16,390 bases of DNA from contig CAZKFT010000040.1 in the NCBI GenBank assembly GCA_964552205.1, forward strand, positions 1-16,390, written 5' to 3'. The notes under the pieces are model-generated. The model had not been told where the DNA came from and did not search any database. It saw only the letters and a list, made by a program, of their open reading frames with translations. A program made the translations under genes and the position numbers. Origin of the DNA: JAIVGZ01 sp964552205 (GTDB lineage: Bacteria > Pseudomonadota > Gammaproteobacteria > Natronospirales > JAIVGZ01). Shown here in pieces: positions 1 to 5,444 of this stretch (positions within the stretch are counted from its first letter, which is position 1; every line of letters starts with the position of its first letter).

Positions 1-30
1 TGAAATGACGGCGGTCAGGTCGGTTGAATC

Positions 31-161
31 GCGACCGGGTTCGGTCGCTCCCACAATGAATTAAAAATGTGGGAGCGGTGCAATGCACCGCGATTGAAGG
101 TTGTGCCAATAGTGGTATTCGCGGCCAGAGGGCCGCTCCCACGGGGTAGCTATATTCGACG
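31..161. repeat. Composite REP element, copy A
   Basis: The element holds three palindromic units. Unit one (31-54) has arms GCGACCG and CGGTCGC followed by TCCCAC. Unit two (69-93) starts with GTGGGA and has arms GCGGTGC and GCACCGC. Unit three (120-142) has arms GCGGCC and GGCCGC followed by TCCCAC. The whole block recurs at 1131-1261 with only three mismatches. The stems differ in sequence but keep pairing, and the GTGGGA foot is constant, as in REP families mobilised by RAYT transposases. No RAYT gene is in the window. Confidence 0.85.
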
Positions 162-432
162 TTTAAGTCCCTACGGAGCCGCTGTAGGGAGCACGACATC
201 CGACCTGGGCAACATCGCTGGATAACATCTGATGACCGTCCACCGCCCCTCCACGTAATCCTTGTGTCCCCTCTAGGCATTATGCCTGTCAACGCCCATG
301 CCGCAAGGGATTGGGATCGGGACGAGCTCCATACTGTGATACTTAAGGGATATGGTTGGAAGGCGACGGTTCTTGTCGCGCGGGGCCTCCTCGGGAGGGC
401 CTAGCTTTTTCTAGGATTGGCTCACCAATATC
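162..432. other. Non-coding stretch with small inverted repeats
   Basis: I see no convincing gene here on either strand. It contains a 7-bp inverted repeat TCCCTAC/GTAGGGA (168-174 and 184-190), a short palindrome AGGCAT-T-ATGCCT (275-287), a small stem GCGAC/GTCGC near 363-378 and a GC-rich stem followed by a T tract near 384-410. The cluster could be the 3' end of a small RNA or decayed mobile DNA; nothing identifies it. Confidence 0.4.
384..410 (+). terminator. Possible Rho-independent terminator
   Basis: A GC-rich imperfect stem (GGCCTCC, short loop, GGAGGGCC with one bulged G) is followed after TAGC by five T. The T tract is itself the loop of a weak CCTAG/CTAGG stem (400-415). No gene ends just upstream, so it would terminate either an unseen small RNA or transcription entering from before the window. 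Confidence 0.3.
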
Positions 433-497
433 GCGACCGGGTTCAGTCGCTCCCACATTCTGAATTTGATCATTCGCGGCCAGAGGGCCGCTCCCAC
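433..497. repeat. Composite REP element, shortened copy C
   Basis: It contains unit one (433-456, arms GCGACCG and CAGTCGC, with one stem mismatch) and unit three (475-497, identical to 120-142). The middle unit and its linker present in copies A and B are missing, so this looks like a deletion derivative. A further degenerate unit starting GTAGGAGC lies at 513-534, between it and the end of the ORF6N gene. Confidence 0.75.
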
Positions 498-534
498 GGG
501 TTGGGATTGCAGGTAGGAGCAGCGCATCGCGCCG

Positions 535-1104
535 TCAACTGTTGTTATCGTCCCAGGGCGCGAATCCAATCTGCCGCTTGGGAGGTGGATTCGGCGGATT
601 CATCAACTCACGGATGGCATCAAACACAACTTTGAATTGTTGGTCGTAACGGTCCTCCAGATCCTGCAGCTTTCGCTCAAGCTGCGCGTTGCCGATCATG
701 AATTCGCGCAAGCGAACAAATGCACGCATGATTTCAATGTTCACCTGAACAGCACGGGGGCTATTCAGTACGCTGGACAGCATGCCGACTCCCTGTTCCG
801 TAAACGCATAAGGGTTGGCGCGGCGCGCACCTCCCCAACTTGAAATCACACTCTGTGATTTCAAGTTTTCCCATTCACTATCAGATAGTTGGAACATGAA
901 ATCGGGCGGGAACCGGTCCAGATTGCGCTTGACCGCTTGGACAAGCACTCGTGGCTCAACTCCATAGAGTGCGGCAAGGTCAGGACTGAGCAAGACCTTC
1001 AGTCCGCGCAGTACGACGATTCGTGATTCGACACGCTGTGTAATATCGGTCATTGGTCGATTCTGTCTCGCCAGTCGCCGCGTTTCCATTGCCGTGTGTC
1101 CCAT
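535..1104 (-). CDS. ORF6N domain-containing DNA-binding protein
   Basis: The product (189 aa from this start) matches the ORF6N family, a domain related to KilA-N found in phage antirepressors and in stand-alone chromosomal genes. The domain covers roughly residues 22-115, with family-typical stretches such as DLAALYGVEPRVLVQAVKRN and YAFTEQGVGMLSSVLNS followed by a helix with IEIMRAFVRLREF. The C-terminal part (about 128-165) is a predicted coiled coil, then a basic tail ending near KRQIGF, common in the family. Start choice: ATG at 1104 has GGAAGG eight bases upstream; ATG at 1053 (MTDITQ) is closer to where homologues usually begin but has a poor ribosome site. A composite REP element lies immediately upstream. 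The role is probably DNA binding; the target is unknown. Confidence 0.85.
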   Translation of the reverse strand: MGHTAMETRRLARQNRPMTDITQRVESRIVVLRGLKVLLSPDLAALYGVEPRVLVQAVKRNLDRFPPDFMFQLSDSEWENLKSQSVISSWGGARRANPYAFTEQGVGMLSSVLNSPRAVQVNIEIMRAFVRLREFMIGNAQLERKLQDLEDRYDQQFKVVFDAIRELMNPPNPPPKRQIGFAPWDDNNS

Positions 1105-1130
1105 ATGCATCACCTTCCAAGGGTGACGCA

Positions 1131-1261
1131 GCGACCGGGTTCGGTCGCTCCCACAATGAATTGAACATGTGGGAGCGGTGCAATGCACCGCGATTGAAGG
1201 TTGTGCCAATAGTGGTATACGCGGCCAGAGGGCCGCTCCCACGGGGTAGCTATATTCGACG
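1131..1261. repeat. Composite REP element, copy B
   Basis: Same three units as copy A: 1131-1154, 1169-1193 and 1220-1242. It aligns base for base to 31-161 with an offset of exactly 1,100, differing at three positions (two in the linker after unit one, one before unit three). It starts 26 bp upstream of the ORF6N start codon and therefore occupies that gene's promoter region. Confidence 0.85.
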
Positions 1262-1353
1262 AATTCTCATTGGATCCCTCCCCATGCACGTTGAATCTGC
1301 GACTGCCCCCGAAGATAGCCCGTTTTAGGGGCCTCGGCCATTGATCCACCAGC

Positions 1354-1382
1354 TTGACCCTAGGTAAGTCTCGGAGTAGTAT
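1354..1382 (+). promoter_or_regulatory. Sigma-70-like promoter of the HTH/nucleotidyltransferase pair
   Basis: TTGACC (1354-1359) and TAGTAT (1377-1382) are separated by exactly 17 bp. Transcription would start near 1389, leaving a leader of about 30 nt. No clear Shine-Dalgarno precedes the ATG at 1419. Confidence 0.55.
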
Positions 1383-1390
1383 CTATTCAT

Positions 1391-1418
1391 TAACTATTCA
1401 TCTCTGACACTAACTATT
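1391..1418 (+). promoter_or_regulatory. Candidate autoregulatory operator (direct repeats)
   Basis: The octamer TAACTATT occurs at 1391-1398 and again at 1411-1418, 20 bp apart (about two helical turns) and ending right at the ATG. CTATTCAT also repeats at 1383-1390 and 1394-1401. The AT-rich repeats lie around the predicted transcription start in otherwise GC-rich DNA. Binding by the downstream winged-helix protein is inference. Confidence 0.4.
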
Positions 1419-1916
1419 ATGAATCAAAGGCTTACTGACATTCTTGGTCTACTGGCCTCCGCCCCCGACGGCCTAACTGCGGCAGAGCTTCGTGCGCGTC
1501 TGCGCCCGACAGCGAGCCAGCCGACGCTGTCTCGCGACCTCAAGACGCTTCGGGGGCGCGGGCTCGTGCGTGTGGAGGGCCGAGCTCGTGCCACCCGATA
1601 TCACGCAAGCAGCCGGAGCACTGTGTCGGAGTTGCGCAGTAAGCGCATGCATGAGCGCGTGGCTACGCGCCTGGTTCAGAATCCCGACTTGTTAGTCGAT
1701 GTCCGTGAACGGTTGGCTCAACTGCGAACAGTCAATCCACATGGCGGTGCGTACCACGATCGCTGGCAGGCATTAATGGACGATTCCCTCCCCCGACTGC
1801 TCAGGTTCATGACCGAGGATTCCGAGCTTGCGGACGCAATGCGGAAGGAATCGCCTTTTGCGGTGCTGGTCAGTCCGACGGATCGCCGTCAGGTTTTCGA
1901 GTCGCTTGCGCATTGA
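1419..1916 (+). CDS. Winged-helix regulator, probable antitoxin partner
   Basis: This 165-aa protein has an N-terminal winged-helix DNA-binding region (about residues 5-62): helices around LTDILGLLASAPDGLTAAEL, a recognition helix near SQPTLSRDLKTL, and a wing with VRVEGRARATRYH. The C-terminal half (about 90-165), with W..LMDDSLPRLLRFM and LADAMRKESPFAVLVSPTDRR, resembles the C-terminal segment of small regulators that precede nucleotidyltransferase or other toxin-like genes. The next gene overlaps its end by 11 bp if that gene starts at TTG 1906, which suggests translational coupling. Probable job: repressor and antitoxin of a two-gene module, controlling the repeats just before its own ATG. 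The wHTH assignment is firm; the antitoxin role is inferred from context. Confidence 0.75.
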   Translation: MNQRLTDILGLLASAPDGLTAAELRARLRPTASQPTLSRDLKTLRGRGLVRVEGRARATRYHASSRSTVSELRSKRMHERVATRLVQNPDLLVDVRERLAQLRTVNPHGGAYHDRWQALMDDSLPRLLRFMTEDSELADAMRKESPFAVLVSPTDRRQVFESLAH

Positions 1917-2424
1917 CCAACTCAGGCAGATGGTATTCGAGGTCGGGCGCCGTTTCGACCTGGACCGGTTTTACATCATTGGCTCCGCAGCGGTGCTCGC
2001 TTCGCTACCGAACCCTCCCGAGGGTGCGCTGACCGCCACTCGCGATATCGACATCATCCCGCGCAATGACGACGAGCGCCTCGCTGACCAGATTTCTTTT
2101 GTCTTGGGCGAAGCAAGTGATTTTGATTTGGAATACGGGTTCTTCGCCGAAGGAGTGACTTCGGTAACCCCGACTTATGCGCCAGTCGGTTGGCAAGAGA
2201 GAGCGATACCGCTGGAAGTCGCTCCTTACACCGCGTACTGCATGGAACCGCACGACTTGGTCATGAGCAAGATTGGTGCCGGCCGTGAAAAGGACCTCGA
2301 GTTCGCGCGGGCGGCGCTGGCGCTTGGCCTTGTCACTCGGGAACGCTTGGAAGCCAAGCTGTCAGATGTGAATGCTAGCGATGATATGCGTGCACTCATT
2401 TCCAAGCGCATCTCAGGATTGTGA
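1906..2424 (+). CDS. DUF6036-like nucleotidyltransferase, putative toxin of the pair
   Basis: A 172-aa product with the minimal nucleotidyltransferase signature: a glycine-serine motif (IIGSAAVL, residues 24-31) and a following DxD pair (TRDIDIIPR, Asp47 and Asp49), the usual metal ligands of the pol-beta superfamily. The later segment with MEPHDLVMSKIGAGREKD matches the conserved Asp/Lys region of DUF6036-type proteins. The frame opens earlier, but the family begins about 25 residues before the GS motif, which favours TTG 1906 (overlapping the upstream stop at 1914-1916) over ATG 1930; the latter would lose most of the first helix. Such genes follow small HTH genes, an arrangement similar to AbiE and MenAT systems, where the transferase is the toxin. 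Toxicity here is not shown. Confidence 0.75.
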   Translation: MRIDQLRQMVFEVGRRFDLDRFYIIGSAAVLASLPNPPEGALTATRDIDIIPRNDDERLADQISFVLGEASDFDLEYGFFAEGVTSVTPTYAPVGWQERAIPLEVAPYTAYCMEPHDLVMSKIGAGREKDLEFARAALALGLVTRERLEAKLSDVNASDDMRALISKRISGL

Positions 2425-2747
2425 TGTGCGGCAGATTACGGGTTTTGACTGCTCGCACTTCGCGCGGCCGAAGCGCTCAGTACTGCGACGAGCTGGGTGT
2501 GATCCCCTGCGGAATCTTCAGCTTCTGGTCCGGCCCAAGGTGGCCGAGGAACAGGTGACCAAGCTCACGCGCGACACAACCCGTCCCGGATCCGTCTTGG
2601 TAGAACAGTGAGGTCTCATCGTATTCGCGGCCAGAGGGCCGCTCCCACGGGGTGGGCCGCCGAGGCAATGGCAACTGCGGAGGTCAGGGTACGGTCGGAT
2701 GGGACACACCTTGGAGCATTTCAGGCCTGTAACTCCCGCCGGGCCGC
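2425..2747. other. Intergenic stretch without a recognised gene
   Basis: No reading frame here has a credible start, composition or family resemblance. The stretch holds one REP copy (2626-2648) with a longer conserved left flank, and ends at the promoter of the antitoxin gene. The part 2425-2600 could be decayed coding DNA, but I cannot name a source. Confidence 0.4.
2606..2648. repeat. REP copy D with extended flank
   Basis: The palindrome 2626-2648 is identical to unit three of the composite element (120-142). The 20 bases to its left (around GAGGTCTCATC, 2610-2620) recur in inverted orientation at 6802-6826, beside another REP, with two mismatches over about 25 bases. The repeated unit here is therefore longer than the hairpin. 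Confidence 0.65.
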
Positions 2748-2753
2748 TATAAT
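2748..2753 (+). promoter_or_regulatory. -10 box of a leaderless antitoxin transcript
   Basis: A perfect TATAAT is followed by six bases (CAGGGG) and then the ATG at 2760. Transcription would start at or within a base or two of the A of the start codon, so the mRNA is probably leaderless. I find no good -35 at 16-18 bp spacing. Confidence 0.5.
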
Positions 2754-2759
2754 CAGGGG

Positions 2760-2960
2760 ATGTCCAGACTCAAACAGATTGAAGACCAAATTGAGTCGCT
2801 CTCGTTTGAAGAGCGGGCGCAGCTTCGCGACTGGATTCTCAATCAGGACTGGAAGGATTGGGATGCGCAGATTGCACGAGACGTCGCCGCTGGCAAATTC
2901 GACGAGCTTATGACTGCTGCCTTGGACGACCTCCAGACTGGCCGCACGCGAGACCTGTGA
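2760..2960 (+). CDS. Small antitoxin of a RelE/ParE-type module
   Basis: A 66-aa acidic, mostly helical protein. The pattern with IEDQIESLSFEERAQLRDWI, then a D/W-rich stretch and DVAAGKFDELMTAALDDLQTG, matches short antitoxins found directly before toxins of the RelE/ParE superfamily; the ..DVAAGK.D.L...AL.D...G.. tail is the recognisable part and should wrap around the toxin. No DNA-binding fold is obvious in so short a chain. It shares four bases (GTGA) with the downstream toxin, so the two are translationally coupled. The start at 2760 is set by the TATAAT six bases upstream. Confidence 0.85.
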   Translation: MSRLKQIEDQIESLSFEERAQLRDWILNQDWKDWDAQIARDVAAGKFDELMTAALDDLQTGRTRDL

Positions 2961-3355
2961 AGCATTCTGCCGCTCGGTCGTTCTGGCACCATTACCGTAC
3001 GCTTCCACAGGAGGTCCGTGCTCGCGCCGATCGCTGCTTCCAGGCACTTACTCTCACGCCGACCCACCCGTCCCTCCACTTAAAGCGGATTGGAGTGCTG
3101 TGGTCGGTGAGGGTTGGTCGCGATTATCGGGCGCTAGGAAGAGAGTCCGACCAATATATTGTGTGGTTCTGGATTGGCAGCCACTCTGATTACGACAAGC
3201 TGGTAAGCGGCACCGGATCCGACAGCCTAAGGGAAGCACAAGGTATCTGGGCAGCCAATGAGTTAAGCAAAGTAATCGGAATCATTCCCGCCGGTACCGA
3301 TCTCGATACTGTTCGTTTCGAACACTTGCGTCAAAAGCACCAGTCACACTCCTAG
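2957..3355 (+). CDS. RelE/ParE-superfamily toxin with extra C-terminal tail
   Basis: The first 84 residues are a complete small toxin of the RelE/ParE fold: FWHHYRTLPQEVRARADRCF, then HPSLHLKRIGVLWSVRVGRDYRAL with the basic residues expected of this fold, and the family's usual end VWFWIGSHSDYDKL. Family members normally end within a few residues of this point. This one continues for 48 residues (encoded from 3209), including IWAANELSKVIGIIPAGTDL, with no resemblance I recognise. The start is GTG at 2957, overlapping the antitoxin stop as GTGA. Expected action: mRNA cleavage or another toxic activity neutralised by the antitoxin. The tail could be a fusion or a stop-codon loss. Confidence 0.85.
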   Translation: MKHSAARSFWHHYRTLPQEVRARADRCFQALTLTPTHPSLHLKRIGVLWSVRVGRDYRALGRESDQYIVWFWIGSHSDYDKLVSGTGSDSLREAQGIWAANELSKVIGIIPAGTDLDTVRFEHLRQKHQSHS

Positions 3356-3404
3356 GCGAATCGTGGCAGAGTATCGGGTCAAGGCCTGAACCGGAGGAAT
3401 GAAT

Positions 3405-3668
3405 ATGGGATTGTTGCTACTGGTCGCACTACTGGTACTCGCCTTCTTCGCCGGGCGTTGGCAGGCGGAGTCGCGCTTCGCGAACTCCGGTATCTCGGAA
3501 GCGGCGGTGGGCGATGTCGCCAACACCGTGCGTTCGGAGTACCCGGAGGTGGCGTTCGCGCTGGAAGAAGTTCAGGCATCCATCAACAAGGGAGCGCGGC
3601 TGTCTCCGGATGATGTACTCGCGCAACTCCGGCGCCTCTACCCGCGAAAACTTATTGACGCTTCCTGA
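3405..3668 (+). CDS. Small N-terminally anchored membrane protein, unknown
   Basis: I do not recognise this 87-aa protein. Residues 2-17 (GLLLLVALLVLAFFAG) form one hydrophobic helix, so it is probably a single-pass membrane protein with the C-terminal 65 residues soluble. The soluble part is helical and ends in ..LSPDDVLAQLRRLYPRKL... ATG 3405 is preferred over ATG 3399 because GGAGG (3393-3397) then sits seven bases away instead of one. Its last 17 bp overlap the 3' end of the convergent protease gene. It starts 49 bp after the toxin gene but the composition gives no sign that it belongs to the module. Confidence 0.65.
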   Translation: MGLLLLVALLVLAFFAGRWQAESRFANSGISEAAVGDVANTVRSEYPEVAFALEEVQASINKGARLSPDDVLAQLRRLYPRKLIDAS

Positions 3669-4458
3669 GGTACTCAACCGTGGCCGCGCCAAAACGCGGC
3701 TTCTGGTACAGCGTCATCAACTCCATGATGTCATCGGGCATCTCGGTGTTCACATCCAACCCTAAACCCTTGGCGTCGGTGACACTAATGGGCTGGTCGT
3801 GGTTCCATAGCCCCTCCGTCAACGCGCGCGCGATCTCCCCCGCCTTCTCCTCGTCAAAGCGACCCCGCAAAAGCTCCATCAGCCCGATACGCAACTCAGT
3901 GACCGCTTTCTGGGCGATGTCGGCGAGCATGAGCGTCTCGTCATCGATGTCATCCATGGACTTGCGTGCCAGCACGCTCAAGATCGAGGCCGCCGGGTAG
4001 CCATTGATCTGCGGGTCCACGGGGCCAAGGGCTGCATGTTCGGTCATGACGATGCGGTCGGCAGCGAGTGCAATGAGCGTGCCGCCGGACATGGCGTAGT
4101 GTGGGACGTACACGGTCACATCCCCCGGCCAGGTGTGCACGGCCCGTGCAATCTGCATGGCGGCAAGTGCATATCCGCCGGGCGTGTGCAGGACGAGGTC
4201 TATGTGTTTACCCGGGTCGGTCTCGCGAATCGCCCGCAAAACCTGCTCGGCGTCGTCCATGTCGATGTAGCGGTACACCGGAAGACCTAGCACGCTGATG
4301 GTCTCGGTTCGGTGAACCAGCATGATCACGCGTGAGCCGCGTTCAGCCTCGATTCGTTCCAGCACGCGGCGACGGGCGAGCTGCAGCAGTCGGCGCGCCA
4401 CGATGGGCTGCACCAGGACAACCAGCAGCAGAATCCAAACCAAGTCCGAAATCGCCAT
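3652..4458 (-). CDS. SDH-family Clp-fold serine protease, membrane-anchored
   Basis: A 268-aa protein of the SDH (serine dehydrogenase proteinase-like) group of ClpP/crotonase-fold proteases, related to SppA. An N-terminal membrane helix (about residues 4-21) is followed by a basic stretch (RRLLQLARRRVLER), which places the catalytic domain in the cytoplasm. Visible motifs are the oxyanion-type loop HTPGG (91-95), the nucleophile elbow HYAMSGGT with Ser124, GPVDPQ (145-150) and LWNHDQPISVTDAKGLGL (217-234), whose His220 and Asp228 are candidates for the rest of the triad. ATG 4458 has AGGAGG a few bases upstream, and this site overlaps the stop codon of the preceding membrane-protein gene, so the two genes form a tight operon. 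Substrate unknown; the SPFH/NfeD operon next door suggests membrane-protein turnover. Confidence 0.9.
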   Translation of the reverse strand: MAISDLVWILLLVVLVQPIVARRLLQLARRRVLERIEAERGSRVIMLVHRTETISVLGLPVYRYIDMDDAEQVLRAIRETDPGKHIDLVLHTPGGYALAAMQIARAVHTWPGDVTVYVPHYAMSGGTLIALAADRIVMTEHAALGPVDPQINGYPAASILSVLARKSMDDIDDETLMLADIAQKAVTELRIGLMELLRGRFDEEKAGEIARALTEGLWNHDQPISVTDAKGLGLDVNTEMPDDIMELMTLYQKPRFGAATVEYLRKRQ

Positions 4459-4466
4459 CGTCCCTC

Positions 4467-5300
4467 CTAGGGTGATAACCGTCTGAGCAACCCAAGGATG
4501 CACCAGAAGAACAACAGCGGAATGACCACCGCCTGGAGCATGAACAGGACCGTCACATCAATCACGGAATCCACCACGGCTTCCGCCTTGACCTTCAGCT
4601 CATCAATCATACGCGTGGGGCTGAGGCGATGGCCCCAGCGTTCAAAGAACCCTGGCGGTGCAACCTCCGGAGCGGTCGCGCTTCGTTCACTCCCCGGCGT
4701 GGACAGCGTGACGATTTCTCCGGAGATGGCATCCACCATCCCTGCCCGCTCTTCCAACTCGGCCATGGCTTGCTGCTGGCGTTCGGCAAGGAACACCTGA
4801 TGGGCCATGAAGTTCATTCCGACAATCAACACGAAGGCGAAACGCACCACCGTAGCCATGAGCAACACACGCCACGGCCACGCGTTCATGAGCGGACCCT
4901 TGGGCAGTCGATAGAGCAGCAGAATGACCATCGCCGCGACCACGGCGGCGTACATCAGCGAGAACGCGCCTGTGCCAAACAGATAGGTCAGGAGCTTGAG
5001 CATCGCCAACGAGGAGATGGACAGAAACAGCACGCCGGAGAAACGGTCCAGAAGGTCTATGAGCGGGCGCAGAACGCGGAACGGTTTGCCGGACACGACG
5101 GCGGCGCTGATCTCGATTTCCTCGACCACGCTCAGGCCGCCCATGGCGGCCCGTGTGACGGCGTAGGTGATGGTGCCCTTCACCAGAAGCTGGTTGGTGA
5201 CCTGCTCCCCGTAGCGGTCCAGGCCGCCCCAGAACGACAGCCCCAGCAGCAGGGCCGCGGCCGTGACGATTAACAGGGCCTTGGGTAGCGTCTTTTCCAT
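4467..5300 (-). CDS. Five-helix integral membrane protein, unknown
   Basis: I do not recognise a named family. The 277-aa chain has hydrophobic segments at about residues 7-24, 88-108, 112-130, 145-168 and 248-272. A soluble stretch (about 170-247) begins with a short Glu/Gln/Ala-rich coiled coil (LAERQQQAMAELEERAGMVD) and is rich in charged residues. The N-terminal segment of about 60 residues between helices one and two is also polar. It is the first gene of a two-gene operon with the SDH-type protease, with 8 bp between stop and start, so it could be the protease's membrane partner or adaptor. The ATG lacks a Shine-Dalgarno, but a -10 (TATACA) lies eight bases before it, so translation may be leaderless. 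Confidence 0.75.
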   Translation of the reverse strand: MEKTLPKALLIVTAAALLLGLSFWGGLDRYGEQVTNQLLVKGTITYAVTRAAMGGLSVVEEIEISAAVVSGKPFRVLRPLIDLLDRFSGVLFLSISSLAMLKLLTYLFGTGAFSLMYAAVVAAMVILLLYRLPKGPLMNAWPWRVLLMATVVRFAFVLIVGMNFMAHQVFLAERQQQAMAELEERAGMVDAISGEIVTLSTPGSERSATAPEVAPPGFFERWGHRLSPTRMIDELKVKAEAVVDSVIDVTVLFMLQAVVIPLLFFWCILGLLRRLSP

Positions 5301-5308
5301 GGGGTGAG

Positions 5309-5337
5309 TGTATATTCTTTGTCAACGGAGGATACAA
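5309..5337. promoter_or_regulatory. Overlapping divergent promoters
   Basis: On the minus strand TTGTAT (5332-5337) and TATACA (5309-5314) are 17 bp apart, and the ATG at 5300 follows after eight bases. On the plus strand TATATT (5311-5316) can serve as -10 for the lysine-rich ORF, with a start near 5323 and GGAGG at 5327-5331; I see no good plus-strand -35. The two -10 boxes share four bases, so polymerase could hardly occupy both at once. Confidence 0.45.
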
Positions 5338-5339
5338 CC

Positions 5340-5441
5340 ATGGCCAAATCCAAAGATGCAAAGCGCGAAACCAAGAAAGCACCGAAGATGTCCTTGAAGG
5401 AAAAACAGGCGGCCAAGCGCGCCAAGAAGGCAGGGAAATAG
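5340..5441 (+). CDS. Lysine-rich 33-residue protein
   Basis: An intact frame of 33 codons with GGAGG exactly eight bases before the ATG. The peptide (MAKSKDAKRETKKAPKMSLK, then EKQAAKRAKKAGK) has 13 Lys and 3 Arg, so it is strongly basic and probably helical or disordered; it could bind nucleic acid or acidic membrane surfaces. The SPFH start codon lies three bases after its stop, and the AGGGA that would serve as that gene's ribosome site is inside the peptide's last codons. The good ribosome site, coupling and codon pattern argue for a real gene. Function unknown. Confidence 0.7.
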   Translation: MAKSKDAKRETKKAPKMSLKEKQAAKRAKKAGK

Positions 5442-5444
5442 CCA

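Noticed and set aside
31..161. CRISPR-like array from regularly repeated palindromes
   Set aside because: The units differ in sequence, alternate in orientation and have no uniform spacers; they fit REP elements.
2372..2611. 79-codon plus-strand frame after the nucleotidyltransferase
   Set aside because: It starts inside the upstream gene in another frame and shows no recognisable domain or ribosome site.
2597..2756. Integrase or transposase remnants around the toxin-antitoxin genes
   Set aside because: I looked for recombinase motifs and terminal repeats in 1-3400 on both strands and saw none beyond the REP palindromes.
4629..5273. Long plus-strand frame of 214 codons opposite the five-helix membrane protein
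   Set aside because: It is rich in His, Gln and Arg and has no family resemblance; the minus-strand frame has clear membrane helices and operon spacing.
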